Origin: Embleya scabrispora
Lineage (GTDB): Bacteria; Actinomycetota; Actinomycetes; Streptomycetales; Streptomycetaceae
Assembly (NCBI RefSeq): GCF_002024165.1
Contig: NZ_MWQN01000001.1
Coordinates: forward strand, 1,302,001-1,366,000
Length of the DNA: 64,000 bases
Direction: 5' to 3'
This document shows, one piece after another, positions 1-8,328 of this stretch; the stretch's first letter is position 1, and every line of letters begins with the position of its first letter. A program made the position numbers and the translations under genes. Under the pieces are notes generated by a model. It had not been told where the DNA came from, did no database searches, and saw nothing but the letters and a program-made list of their open reading frames with translations.

Positions 1-568
1 GTGGGCACAGCCGGACCCGCAACGCCGCCTCGGTCAGCACGAAATGAAACCGCTTGTCGGGCCGGTACAGGATTTCCTGACGCTGGATGCGGGCTGCCAC
101 GGCCGCATTGATGTCATTGGGCAAGTTCAGCCGCCCGATGCTTTCGGCAAAGCGAGCACGCGCGTACTCCGCCGTTTGCAGGAGGCCCGGGATCACCGTC
201 GCCTCGAAGACCCGGAAAAGCTGCGTCCGCCCGTCCCACCCGAGGTGCTCTTGTTGTCGGGGTTTCAGACCGGTGCGCAGGATGCGTTGCCACTCGGCGT
301 GCTGAACTTCGAGCGTATGCAGGGAGACGAGCAGATCTTCGGTCTCACCTTCGCTGTTGGTCGCCCTCGTCCACCCACGGATGTCGTCGTCGGTCGGCGT
401 CTGCCGACTGTTCTCCAGTTTCGACACCTTCGAAGGCGGCCACGCCAAAGACTCCGCGAGCTGCCGGCCACTCATGCCGGCTTGTCGGCGGAGCTCGCGG
501 AGTCGTTTGCCCAAAGCGTTGCGTGCCGCGTGGACGTCAGACGCGCCCGAGGTGTTGTCCGATGGCAA
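1..568 (-). CDS. XRE-family HTH / DUF5753 transcriptional regulator (3' end beyond window)
   Basis: Read on the minus strand, the frame opens with an XRE helix-turn-helix (about residues 18-70: GKRLRELRRQAGMSGRQLAE, then a VSKLENSRQTPT recognition-helix region). It continues into a DUF5753 domain with the typical VFEATVIPGLLQTAEYARA stretch. About 189 codons are visible and the C-terminus lies off the left edge. No ATG or GTG fits; the best start is TTG at 568, inside the end of the DUF6879 gene (32-nt overlap), and the start is uncertain. Regulators of this type are very abundant in streptomycetes and usually sit beside a small partner gene, as here. Presumed cytoplasmic DNA-binding protein; target unknown. 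Confidence 0.85.
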   Translation of the reverse strand, partial: MPSDNTSGASDVHAARNALGKRLRELRRQAGMSGRQLAESLAWPPSKVSKLENSRQTPTDDDIRGWTRATNSEGETEDLLVSLHTLEVQHAEWQRILRTGLKPRQQEHLGWDGRTQLFRVFEATVIPGLLQTAEYARARFAESIGRLNLPNDINAAVAARIQRQEILYRPDKRFHFVLTEAALRVRLCP

Positions 569-1079
569 AGTCGTCCCGTCGCATCGCGTGGTGCCAGGCA
601 GCATCACGCCAGTAGTTGTGCTTGACGATCTCGTCGGCGTCGTCGACGACTTCGCCGCCGAGAAAGACGTCGTTGTCGTCGAAGAGCATGCGAACCAGCT
701 TGCGCGAGTCGAACAGCCAGTAGTCGTGCCTCGGCAAATCGACGGCGTCGGCCTGGTCGCTCGTCAGATAGCGGATGTCCTCGCCCGCGCCGTTGGTGAA
801 CTGCGCGCACCACACACCGAAGCGGCTGTAGTCGTTCAGGGGCAGACTCACCACGCGAACCCGCGCGAAGCGCCGTCCCTTCGCCGTGACTTCACGCAGC
901 ATGTCCAACCATGTTCGCATCCACGGCAGATCATCCGGCTCGCCTGCGAGAAACCTGCGCATCGACTCGTTCTCGTAGCCGGCGTCGTAGTGGTCGCGAG
1001 CTTCCAGCCGATAGGCCGTGTGCTCGAACGAGTGGAAGAGCCGCCGGATCTCCGGACCCGGCGGGATGAAGGAGGTCAG
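537..1079 (-). CDS. DUF6879 family protein
   Basis: About 180 residues, rich in W, Y, D and R (FHSFEHTAYRLEARDHY near the N-terminus, WLFDSRKLVRMLFDD near the C-terminus), matching the DUF6879 family found beside XRE-DUF5753 regulators in actinobacteria. No biochemical function is established. There is no ATG or GTG at the expected N-terminus. The best start is CTG at 1079, which overlaps the TGA of the upstream gene (CTGA) and has GGAGGACGAG just upstream. A longer reading back to 1208 only runs antiparallel in a shifted frame through the neighbour. It is translationally coupled on both sides. Confidence 0.8.
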   Translation of the reverse strand: MTSFIPPGPEIRRLFHSFEHTAYRLEARDHYDAGYENESMRRFLAGEPDDLPWMRTWLDMLREVTAKGRRFARVRVVSLPLNDYSRFGVWCAQFTNGAGEDIRYLTSDQADAVDLPRHDYWLFDSRKLVRMLFDDNDVFLGGEVVDDADEIVKHNYWRDAAWHHAMRRDDFAIGQHLGRV

Positions 1080-1312
1080 CGCTCGTCCTCCCGCTCCAGG
1101 TAGCGGCGAGCGTACATCCTGAGTACGTCTTCCGGGATCTCGATCAGAGTCTCGTGATCGGGCACCGGCCCGATGTCCGCGAGGGCTTGGGGATCGGTGA
1201 CCCGCCAACCCTGGGCGATGTACGTGACGCGGTCGGCCCGGTCGGTGGCGAAGAGGGTCGGGGAGTTGTCGATCTGGGACTCGGGGTCCTTGCCGAGGAA
1301 TCGAGCGCGCAC
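1076..1312 (-). CDS. small conserved protein, first gene of the DUF6879/XRE locus
   Basis: A 78-residue protein. The GTG start at 1312 follows an AAGGAGG ribosome site at ideal distance. It contains PTLFATDRADRVTYIAQGW and VPDHETLIEIPEDVLRMYARR, a pattern I associate with small proteins encoded next to DUF6879 proteins. No signal peptide, membrane segment or catalytic motif is visible. Its TGA overlaps the CTG start of the next gene, so the three genes form one coupled unit. Function unknown; an accessory partner of the XRE regulator is the simplest inference. Confidence 0.75.
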   Translation of the reverse strand: MRARFLGKDPESQIDNSPTLFATDRADRVTYIAQGWRVTDPQALADIGPVPDHETLIEIPEDVLRMYARRYLEREDER

Positions 1313-1427
1313 GAAGCCTCCTTGCGAGAAACCTGGTGAACCATTCTCGCCCAGAGTCGTCGATCGAGAGCCGACCGTCAACGATTGCGTTCCATGGTGT
1401 TCTGCCACCGCGCTGCCTCGAGCCGGG

Positions 1428-1913
1428 TCAGCCCCGGGAGGCGATGACGCTGGTCTCCGGGAGGCGGATCAGGGGGATTTGGCGGTCGGTGCGGGTTTGG
1501 TAGTTGGCGTAGTAGGCGCGGTCGGCGGTCAGGGCGGACCAGGTCTTCGTGTACTCGTCGCCTTCGAGGATCTCCGGGACGCTCCAGTACGTGGCGTGTT
1601 GCACGCGGACCAGGAGCTGCGGGTTGGCCCTGCGGTCGGACAGGTTCACGAACCAGGACGGGTGCTTGGCGGCGCCGGCGAAGGAGCCGACCACGACGCG
1701 GTGGCCGTTCTCGTCCGCCCAGAAGGGCAGGGCGACCTTGTGCATCCGGCCGCTCTTGCGGCCGACCGTGTGTACGAGGACGTGGTCCATCCCGGCCAGC
1801 AGCCAGACGTCGTCGCCGTCGGACTGTTCCATCTGCGAGACGTGCTCCTTGGTGAAGAGAACGATCTCCTCGGGCGAGGGCTCGATGAATTCGTCGTTCT
1901 TCTGTTCCGCCAT
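1428..1913 (-). CDS. nitroreductase/quinone reductase family protein (Ddn-like, probably F420-dependent)
   Basis: A 161-residue protein of the split-barrel Ddn/FPOR-like family: GRKSGRMHKVALPFW near residue 60 is the family core, followed by VVGSFAGAAKHPSWFVNL and a C-terminal ALTADRAYYANYQ. Known family members use deazaflavin F420H2 to reduce quinones or nitro compounds; F420 use here is inferred. ATG 1913 is chosen because a GGAG lies about 12 nt upstream and the residues before it look untranslated. The gene stands alone, with no obvious operon partner. Confidence 0.85.
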   Translation of the reverse strand: MAEQKNDEFIEPSPEEIVLFTKEHVSQMEQSDGDDVWLLAGMDHVLVHTVGRKSGRMHKVALPFWADENGHRVVVGSFAGAAKHPSWFVNLSDRRANPQLLVRVQHATYWSVPEILEGDEYTKTWSALTADRAYYANYQTRTDRQIPLIRLPETSVIASRG

Positions 1914-2021
1914 GATGGTTTTCGCTCCAGGGAGGACACGCGCGGGAGTTGGGTTGCGCGACTCTAGTCCGGGTCCCGCCAACCATCAATGGCGGCTACG
2001 AGGATCCGGACGTGGCCCGCG

Positions 2022-2861
2022 TCACGGGCTCCGCGTCCCCGTCAGCGCCACCGCCGAGGCCGTTCGGACCAGCGCCGCCACGGCCGTCGAGCGGGACCGT
2101 TCGGGCCAGGCGATCGCCAGGACCGATGGCGGGGCGTCCGCGACCAGCCGGAAGACGACACCCGGGCGGGGGTAGCGCGCGGCCACGGAGAGCGGCAGCA
2201 GCGGGGTTCGGCAGTCCAGCGCGACGAGGGTCAGCAGTTGGGCGAGGTCGCGGCCCGCGTGTCGGTGCTCCTCGATGTACCGATCCACCTCCTCGGGGCG
2301 CAACCCCAGGTCGGTGAGGGTCAGCGACTCCTCGGCCGCGAGCGGGTGTGCGGCGCCGAGGGCGGCCACGCGCGGTTCGGCGATCAGCGTCTCCGCGTCC
2401 AGGCCGGCGCGGTCGAACGGCTCGTGGACCAAGGCCACGTCCGCCTCGCCCCGGCGCAGCAGGTCCGGCTGTTCGCGCCAACCGCACAGCCGCACCTGGA
2501 CCGGCAGCGCTCCCGGTTCCGCGCCGTAGCGAGCGAGCATCGGCTCCAGCAAATCCCCGTCGCCGTCCGCCTTGACTGCCAGCACCAGCTTCGGCGAGGC
2601 GTCGGCGGCGCGCCGCGCCCGACGTCCGGCGGCCTCCAGGGCGTCCAGCGCGGGCCGCGCCTCCGCCAGGAGCACCGTCCCGGCGGGGGTCAGCGCCACG
2701 CTGTGCGTGGTCCGCTCGAACAGGACCGCGCCCAGTTCCGTCTCCAGTGCGCGGATCGCGCGGGACAGCGGCGGCGGGGAGATCCCCAGCCGTTCGGCGG
2801 CGCGCGCGAAGTTCAACTCCTCGGCGACGGCGACGAAGTAGCGCAGCGGGCGGGATTCCAC
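2022..2861 (-). CDS. LysR-family transcriptional regulator
   Basis: A 279-residue protein. The N-terminal winged HTH covers residues 1-60 (LRYFVAVAEELNFARAAERLGISPPPLSRAIRALE), followed by a linker helix and a periplasmic-binding-type effector domain. The GTG start at 2861 has GGAG 7 nt upstream. It is divergent from the NmrA-type gene starting at 2994, the classic LysR arrangement. A near-palindrome TTGCCCAGAGGGTAA (2892-2906) lies between the two starts as a candidate binding site. It probably represses itself and activates the neighbour in response to an unknown ligand. Confidence 0.92.
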   Translation of the reverse strand: MESRPLRYFVAVAEELNFARAAERLGISPPPLSRAIRALETELGAVLFERTTHSVALTPAGTVLLAEARPALDALEAAGRRARRAADASPKLVLAVKADGDGDLLEPMLARYGAEPGALPVQVRLCGWREQPDLLRRGEADVALVHEPFDRAGLDAETLIAEPRVAALGAAHPLAAEESLTLTDLGLRPEEVDRYIEEHRHAGRDLAQLLTLVALDCRTPLLPLSVAARYPRPGVVFRLVADAPPSVLAIAWPERSRSTAVAALVRTASAVALTGTRSP

Positions 2862-2891
2862 GTACTCCGCACTCCCCCTCTCGATTCGGTA

Positions 2892-2906
2892 TTGCCCAGA
2901 GGGTAA
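2892..2906. promoter_or_regulatory. candidate LysR operator between divergent genes
   Basis: TTGCCCAGAGGGTAA is an imperfect dyad (one mismatched pair) in the 132-bp gap between the divergent LysR and NmrA-type genes. Size and position fit a T-N11-A LysR box. The function is inferred from position only. Confidence 0.4.
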
Positions 2907-2993
2907 CAACCGAGAGCCGATCGATCCTTCAGTTCGGGGCCGCCGGCCGCCAGGCTCGTGGGCATCCCCCCGAACACCTCCCCTGGAGATTTC

Positions 2994-3884
2994 GTGATCG
3001 TCGTCACCACTCCGACCGGACAAATCGGCGCACAGGTCCTCACCGGCCTCCTCGACGCCCCGGGTACCGCCCCGGCCGTCCGGGTGATCGCCCGCGACCC
3101 CGCCCGCCTCCCCGCGGACGTACGCGCACGGGTCGAGGTCGTCGCGGGCTCGCACGCCCACCCCGCCGTGCTGAAGGAGGCGTGCGCGGGAGCCGACCGC
3201 GTCTTCTGGCTGGTGCCGCCGACGCCCGGGGCGGCGAGCGTCGACGGCCATTTCCGCGATTTCACCGAACCGCTGCGCGACGTGGTCGGCGGCGACGGCA
3301 TCCGACGCGTCGTCGGCGTCTCCACCCTCGGACGCGGAGTCGCCGAGAACGCCGGGCAGATCTCCGCCTCGCTCGCCATGGACGAGACGATCGCCGCCAT
3401 GGACGTGTACTACCGGGCGCTGTGTCCACCCTTCCTGATGGAGAACCTGCTGCACCAGGTCGAGGCGATCCGCCGCACGGGCATGTTCTTCCTGGCCACC
3501 ACCGAGGACCGGATCCTGCGCACCTGCGCCACCGGGGACGTCGCCGCCACAGCCGTCCGGCTCCTCCTCGACGACGCGTGGACCGGCACGGAGGACGTCC
3601 CGCTGGTCGGCCCCGACGACCTGACCCCGCTGGGCATGGCGGAGGTCCTGTCCGAGGTGCTCGGCCGGCCGATCCGCTTCCGGCGCACGAGCAGCGCCGA
3701 GTACAGGGCGAGCCTGGTCGGCTTCGGCGCGAGCGAGGCATGGGCCCGGGGGCTCGCCGACATGGTGGACTCGCTGGACGCCCAGGGCTACTACGGCGCC
3801 GACGCGGCGAGCACACCCGAGGCCGCGCCGACCACGTTCCGCCGGTGGTGCGAGGAGGTGCTGCGGCCCGCCGTCGTGGCCTGA
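2994..3884 (+). CDS. NmrA/NAD(P)H-binding family oxidoreductase
   Basis: A 296-residue Rossmann protein of the NmrA/atypical SDR family. Beta1 and the dinucleotide loop are at the very N-terminus (VTTPTGQIGAQVL, residues 4-16), followed by VRVIARDP and WLVPPT strands. The C-terminal half carries the NmrA-like substrate part (GTEDVPLVGPDDLTPLGMAE). GTG 2994 is preferred over the GTG at 2958 because CTGGAGATTTC immediately precedes it. Probable role: redox sensor or quinone/ketone reductase, presumably controlled by the divergent LysR. A hinge of unpaired codons separates it from the SDR downstream. Confidence 0.85.
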   Translation: MIVVTTPTGQIGAQVLTGLLDAPGTAPAVRVIARDPARLPADVRARVEVVAGSHAHPAVLKEACAGADRVFWLVPPTPGAASVDGHFRDFTEPLRDVVGGDGIRRVVGVSTLGRGVAENAGQISASLAMDETIAAMDVYYRALCPPFLMENLLHQVEAIRRTGMFFLATTEDRILRTCATGDVAATAVRLLLDDAWTGTEDVPLVGPDDLTPLGMAEVLSEVLGRPIRFRRTSSAEYRASLVGFGASEAWARGLADMVDSLDAQGYYGADAASTPEAAPTTFRRWCEEVLRPAVVA

Positions 3885-3952
3885 CCGAACCCGGCCCGCG
3901 CGCAACGCGCGTGCCGGTGATCACACGCGTTCGAGCCGGTCGGGTGCGGTTT

Positions 3953-3986
3953 CCCCTCGTAGGATCGCGACAAATCCTACGAGGGG
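3953..3986. promoter_or_regulatory. perfect 13-bp inverted repeat overlapping the SDR ribosome site
   Basis: Arms CCCCTCGTAGGAT (3953-3965) and ATCCTACGAGGGG (3974-3986) are perfectly complementary with an 8-nt loop. The right arm contains the purine-rich ribosome site for the SDR start at 3997. It could be an operator, or an RNA hairpin limiting translation. No T-tract follows, so a terminator for the upstream gene is less likely. Confidence 0.55.
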
Positions 3987-3996
3987 GCGGCGGGGC

Positions 3997-4722
3997 ATGG
4001 GCACACGGCGATTCGTGGTGGTCAGCGGCGCGGGCAGCGGTATCGGGCGGGCCATCGCGCGCCGATTCGCCGCGCAGGGCGACCACGTGACCGTGCTGGG
4101 TCGCCGTCCCGGGCCGATCGCCGCCGTCGCCGAGGAGATCGGCGGCGTCGCCGTCGCCGTCGACCTGACGGACCCTCATGCGGTGGAGCGGGCCCGGGAG
4201 TCGCTGCCCGAAAGGGTCGACGTCCTGGTCAACAACGCCGGTCAGCGGCTGCCCGCGCTCGACGAGCCCGACCTGGCCGCCGTCGCCGACCACTGGCGCG
4301 GGATGTACGACCACGTCGTCCTGCCCACCGTGCTGCTCACCGAGGCCCTGCTCCCGCGCATCGCCCGCCCCGGCGGCCGCATCGTGTCGATCGGCTCGAC
4401 CGCCGGACTGCGCGGGAACAACGCGTACGGCGCCGCCAAGGCCGCCGTGCACGCCTGGAACCACACCCTCGCCGCCCGGGTCGGGCCCGACGGCATCACC
4501 GCCAACATCGTCGTCCCGGGCTACATCGCCGACACCGAATTCGCCTTCGACATGGTCCAGGACGCCGCCGAACACGCCCGCCGCGCGGAGGCCACCCTGG
4601 TCAAGCGGATCGGCCGCCCCGACGACATCGCCGCCGCGGTCGCCTTCGTCGCCTCCCCCGAAGCCGGCTACATGACCGGCGAGTTCGTCAACGTCAGCGG
4701 CGGCCACGTGTTGGGCCGGTAA
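3997..4722 (+). CDS. SDR family NAD(P)-dependent oxidoreductase
   Basis: A 241-residue classical short-chain dehydrogenase. It has a nucleotide-binding SGAGSGIG near residues 10-17, NNAG near 79-82, a catalytic Ser in GSTAG (about 134), and Tyr/Lys in YGAAK (144/148). The C-terminal GRPDDIAAAVAFVAS-GYMTGEFVNVSGG is typical of FabG-like members. Length is normal. The start lies just after a perfect hairpin that covers its ribosome site, suggesting controlled expression. Substrate cannot be read from sequence. It converges on the amidohydrolase gene with only 21 nt between stops. Confidence 0.92.
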   Translation: MGTRRFVVVSGAGSGIGRAIARRFAAQGDHVTVLGRRPGPIAAVAEEIGGVAVAVDLTDPHAVERARESLPERVDVLVNNAGQRLPALDEPDLAAVADHWRGMYDHVVLPTVLLTEALLPRIARPGGRIVSIGSTAGLRGNNAYGAAKAAVHAWNHTLAARVGPDGITANIVVPGYIADTEFAFDMVQDAAEHARRAEATLVKRIGRPDDIAAAVAFVASPEAGYMTGEFVNVSGGHVLGR

Positions 4723-4743
4723 CGATTCCCGGGTGACTCCTCG

Positions 4744-5973
4744 TCAGGACCGGGTGAACGCCGGGCTGTTGCTGTCCTCGGGCACCGTCGCCAACGGCTC
4801 CGCCACCTCCGCGTGCGTGGGCCCGACCTCCGCCGCGAGCGCGTCCAGCGCGGCCAGGTCGAAGCCGTACAGCGTGGCCGCGTTGCCGGCCAGGATCGCG
4901 CGCAGTTCCTCGGGTGACGCGTCGTGGAACGAGCGGCGCAGCGACTCGCGCGTGTACGGGTATGTGCCCTCGTCGTGCGGGTAGTCCGCACCCCACATGT
5001 AGCGGTCCACACCCAGTTCGTGCCGCGCCGCGGCCTCCGTCGGGGACGGGAAGCTCGCGCCCACCCAGCAGTTGCGGGCGAAGTAGGCACTCGGTGGTTC
5101 GGGCAGCCGGTCCGCCTCGGTGTACTTGAGCTCGCCGATCCGCCCCGACGCCATCTGCGCGTGATAGGCGTCCAGTTGCCGCAGCAGCGGCGGGATCCAG
5201 GCGGCGCCCTGCTCGGTGATGGCGAACTTCAGCCGGGGAAACCGCGCGAACGCCCCGGACAGCAACATGTGCGTCAGCGGCCGGCGGGAGAACAGCGTCG
5301 CCTCGGCGATCCACAGGAACGTCGCCGCCGGGTAGTCCCCGTAGTCCGGACTACCGGAGCCGCCGTGGTTGACCACCGCCAACTCCAGGTCCTGGCACAC
5401 CTCCCACAGCCGATCCCACTCCGGCGCGTACAGCGGCGGGATCCCGGTCGCGTCCGGCGGCGTGGTGGGGATCAGGATGCCCGCGAGCCCGTTCTCCCTG
5501 GCCCACACCGCTTCCGCCACCGCGTCGTCGACGTCGTTCAGGAACACCTGGGCGAGTCCGGCCCGCCGTACGGCGTTCGCCCCGCCGCACCACTGGGCCA
5601 GCCAGCGGTTGTGCGCCCTGATCCCGGCCAGCCGCCGGGCGTAGGAGTGCGCCGACGACGGCGGCCGCGCGAGCAGTTGCCCCGTCGGGAAGAACGGCGG
5701 CACCGTGTTCGGGAACACCACCTCGGCGACGATCCCGTCGGCGGCCAGTTCGGCGATCCGCCGCTCGTCGTCCCAGTTGCGCGTGCGCCCGTCGCCCTGG
5801 AGGTCGCGGAACGGATTGCGATAGCGCCCCCGCCAGGCGTCGAACTCCTCGTGCCAGGCCGGGTCCAGGAACTCCCGGTAGACGTCCATGCCCGCACCGG
5901 CGTGCCCGTCCGCCGAGATGACGGTGTACCGCCCCGAATCGCCCAACTCACCGGAATCGCCCGACCCGCCCAT
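4744..5973 (-). CDS. amidohydrolase family protein (Amidohydro_2, catalytic-looking member of a pair)
   Basis: A 409-residue TIM-barrel metal-dependent hydrolase or decarboxylase of the ACMSD-like amidohydrolase 2 family. Metal-site signatures are visible: SADGHAG near residue 20 (D-x-H), NHGGSG around 210, and a late catalytic Asp in WGADYPHDEG near 345. The ATG start at 5973 overlaps the TGA of the upstream paralogous gene (TGATG), so the two are coupled and may form a complex. The reaction is unknown; ring-cleavage product decarboxylation or hydrolysis is typical of the family. Confidence 0.88.
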   Translation of the reverse strand: MGGSGDSGELGDSGRYTVISADGHAGAGMDVYREFLDPAWHEEFDAWRGRYRNPFRDLQGDGRTRNWDDERRIAELAADGIVAEVVFPNTVPPFFPTGQLLARPPSSAHSYARRLAGIRAHNRWLAQWCGGANAVRRAGLAQVFLNDVDDAVAEAVWARENGLAGILIPTTPPDATGIPPLYAPEWDRLWEVCQDLELAVVNHGGSGSPDYGDYPAATFLWIAEATLFSRRPLTHMLLSGAFARFPRLKFAITEQGAAWIPPLLRQLDAYHAQMASGRIGELKYTEADRLPEPPSAYFARNCWVGASFPSPTEAAARHELGVDRYMWGADYPHDEGTYPYTRESLRRSFHDASPEELRAILAGNAATLYGFDLAALDALAAEVGPTHAEVAEPLATVPEDSNSPAFTRS

Positions 5974-6866
5974 CACCGCTCCCCCAGCTTGAATACCCGC
6001 ATCGCGTTCTCCCGCAGGAACTTCGCCCGCACCTCGGGCTTGAACGGCACGTCCGGCAACTCGCGGAAGATCCGCTCCAGGGACAACCCCATCGGGTAGT
6101 AGCCCGCGTACATCACCTTGTCCGCCCCACGCGTGTTCGCGTAGTCGACGATCGCCTTCGGGTAGTACTTCGGCGCGAACGCCGAGGTCATGTAGTACAA
6201 CCCCGGCCACTTGAGCATCAGCTTGACCGCCAGGTCCTCCCACGGCTCCGCGCCGTGCCGCATCACGATCCGCAGTTCGGGGAAGTCGTAGCAGACCTGG
6301 TCGAAGTGCATCACGTCCTGGCACGCGGACGGCACGCGCGGACCGGCGATGCCCGCGTTCGACACGATCGGCAGGTCCAGGTCGATGCAGGTCTGGTAGA
6401 TCGGGTAGTAGCGCCGATCGCTCACCGGCACCTGCGGATTGCAGCCTGCCGGGAACGTGGTCACCGCGACGATCCCGTGCTCCTCGTACGCCGCCCGGAT
6501 CCGGCGCACCGCCTTGGTGATGTCGTTCGGATCCACCTCCAGCGTCGGCCGGAACCGCTTCGGATGTGCGGCGATCGCGCGCAGCGCGACCTCGCTCAGC
6601 CCCACCAGGCCGATCTCGACGCCGCACGCGTCCATCTGCCCGAGCGTCACCTCGACCGGATCGGCGCCCTCGTCCAGCCGGTTCGGCACACCCTTGAACA
6701 TGTACTCGGCGGGAAACTCCATCTCGCCGCTCTCCGCGTCGCGCAGTTGCGGCTTCAGGAAGTCGTAGTGGCTCCTGGCCTGCGCACTCGGGAAGCCGAT
6801 CATCAGATCGACCGCACCCAGAGCACCGGCGGACCCGGGCGACCCGGCGGACCCGGCTTCGGACAT
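5973..6866 (-). CDS. amidohydrolase family protein with degenerate metal site
   Basis: A 297-residue barrel protein of the amidohydrolase 2 family (AAHPKRFRPTLEVDP, VMRHGAEPWEDLAVKLML). It departs from the family at the metal ligands: the N-terminal strand reads VDLMIGFPS without an H-x-H, and the late GSDYPH position reads AGYYPMG. It may be a non-catalytic partner of the coupled downstream amidohydrolase. ATG 6866 is chosen for the AGGGGG 8 nt upstream; an earlier start would run through the operator at 6886-6908. First gene of the two-gene unit. Confidence 0.82.
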   Translation of the reverse strand: MSEAGSAGSPGSAGALGAVDLMIGFPSAQARSHYDFLKPQLRDAESGEMEFPAEYMFKGVPNRLDEGADPVEVTLGQMDACGVEIGLVGLSEVALRAIAAHPKRFRPTLEVDPNDITKAVRRIRAAYEEHGIVAVTTFPAGCNPQVPVSDRRYYPIYQTCIDLDLPIVSNAGIAGPRVPSACQDVMHFDQVCYDFPELRIVMRHGAEPWEDLAVKLMLKWPGLYYMTSAFAPKYYPKAIVDYANTRGADKVMYAGYYPMGLSLERIFRELPDVPFKPEVRAKFLRENAMRVFKLGER

Positions 6867-6885
6867 GGCGAACCCCCTGCCCATA

Positions 6886-6908
6886 AAGTTGATTGACTCC
6901 ATCAACTT
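6886..6908. promoter_or_regulatory. MarR-like operator upstream of amidohydrolase pair
   Basis: Outer dyad AAGTTGAT-N7-ATCAACTT (6886-6893/6901-6908) contains the 13-mer TTGACTCCATCAA (6893-6905). The same TTGAC-N3-RTCAA pattern lies in front of the marR gene (35970-35982) and the enoyl-CoA hydratase gene (35279-35291). Proposed site for the MarR protein encoded at 35468-35950. Confidence 0.55.
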
Positions 6909-6948
6909 AACAGCAGCAGGGGGCAACGGCCATAGCCAAACGCGCGCG

Positions 6949-8328
6949 TCAGCGGTTGGTCATCGCCTGCTTGATCAGCGTGCGGCCGAAGTCCCACATC
7001 AGTCCCGTGCCCTTGTGCGCGTCGTCCATGACGTCCACGAAGCCCGCGACGAAGTGGTCCACGTCCTCCTGCCCGATCACATACGGCGGCAGCAGCTTGA
7101 TCACGTCCATGTGGTCGCCCGCCACCTGGGTGAGCACGCGGTGCCGCTGGAACAGCGGTACCACCACCATCTGCGCGAACAACCCGTGCCGGGCCGCCTG
7201 GAGCGCCGTCCACCCGGCGCGCAACTTCAGCGAGCGCGGCTTGCCGAACTCCAGGCCGATCATCAGGCCGCGCCCGCGCACCTCCGCGAACAGCTCGTAC
7301 TTGTCGATCAGCGGGGTCAGCGCCGCCGTGAACGCGTCGCCCATGCGCGCGCTGTTCCCGATCAGGTCCTCGTCGTCGAGCACCGCCAGCGTGGCCAGAC
7401 CCGCCGCCATCGCCTGGTTGTTGCCGCCGAACGTGCAGTCGTGCACGAGCACCCGGTCCATCGTCGAATAGACCTTCTTGAACACCCAGTCGCGGGTCAG
7501 TGTCGCGCCGATCGGCACATAGCCGCCCGACAACGCCTTCGCGATCGTGACGATGTCCGGCTCGACGCCGTCCTCCCACTGGTACGCGAAGAACTTGCCG
7601 GTGCGCCCCATCCCGGTCTGCACCTCGTCGGCGATCAGCAGCGCGCCGTGCTCGCGCAACAACTTCTGCGCGGCGGCCAGCCACCCCGGCGGCGGCGCGA
7701 GCACGCCCTTGCCCAGGATCGGCTCGATGATCAGCGCCGCGACGTCACCTCGCTTCAACTCCCGGGCCAGTGCGTCCAGATCGCCCAGCTTGATGCCCAC
7801 GTCCGGCAGCAGCGGCTCGAAGCCCTTGCGGAACTCGGCCGCGCCGTTGACGGAGAGCGCGCCCGTGGTCAGCCCGTGGAAGGCGTGGTCGATGTAGACG
7901 ATCCGCCGCCGACCGGTGGCGAACCGGGCGAACTTCAGCGCCGCCTCGACCGCCTCGGTCCCGCTGTTGCAGAAGTACACCCGATCCATCCCGGGGGCCC
8001 GGGCGAGCAGCCGGTCGGCCAACGCGGCGGCCAGCGGCGGGGTGTGGAAATGCACGATGTCCGGCAGGTCGAGCGCGATCACATCCTGCATCGCCTTGCG
8101 CACCACAGGATGGTGCCGGCCCACCCCGTAGGTGCCGAACCCGGACAGGAAGTCCAGGTAGCGGTCGCCCTTGTCGTCGTACAGGTACGGCCCCTCGGCC
8201 CGGACATACTTCCGGTCCATGCCGATCGTCCGCAGCACGCGCGGGAGTTGCGGGTTGAGGTGCTTCGCGTGCAGCTCGAAGCCGCGGTCCGCGTACGCCT
8301 CGTACGTCTCACCCAGGTCGAACGTCAT
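6949..8328 (-). CDS. class III PLP aminotransferase of the hopanoid cluster (HpnO-like)
   Basis: A 459-residue acetylornithine/ornithine-type class III aminotransferase: GRHHPVVRKAMQ near residue 75, cofactor-binding NSGTEAVEAALK near 120, IADEVQTGMGRTGKF near 240 and the PLP lysine in TIAKALSGGYVP near 270. In Streptomyces hopanoid clusters a homologue terminates the operon and is thought to aminate the C35 side chain to aminobacteriohopanetriol; that assignment is inferred here. ATG 8328 lies inside the end of hpnG (20-nt overlap) with AGGAGG upstream. Last gene of the operon. Confidence 0.85.
   Translation of the reverse strand: MTFDLGETYEAYADRGFELHAKHLNPQLPRVLRTIGMDRKYVRAEGPYLYDDKGDRYLDFLSGFGTYGVGRHHPVVRKAMQDVIALDLPDIVHFHTPPLAAALADRLLARAPGMDRVYFCNSGTEAVEAALKFARFATGRRRIVYIDHAFHGLTTGALSVNGAAEFRKGFEPLLPDVGIKLGDLDALARELKRGDVAALIIEPILGKGVLAPPPGWLAAAQKLLREHGALLIADEVQTGMGRTGKFFAYQWEDGVEPDIVTIAKALSGGYVPIGATLTRDWVFKKVYSTMDRVLVHDCTFGGNNQAMAAGLATLAVLDDEDLIGNSARMGDAFTAALTPLIDKYELFAEVRGRGLMIGLEFGKPRSLKLRAGWTALQAARHGLFAQMVVVPLFQRHRVLTQVAGDHMDVIKLLPPYVIGQEDVDHFVAGFVDVMDDAHKGTGLMWDFGRTLIKQAMTNR

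Noticed and set aside
2747-4090. Long frame running antisense or shifted through NmrA and SDR genes
   Set aside because: Arg/Pro/Gly-rich shadow typical of high-GC coding DNA; real genes identified in other frames.
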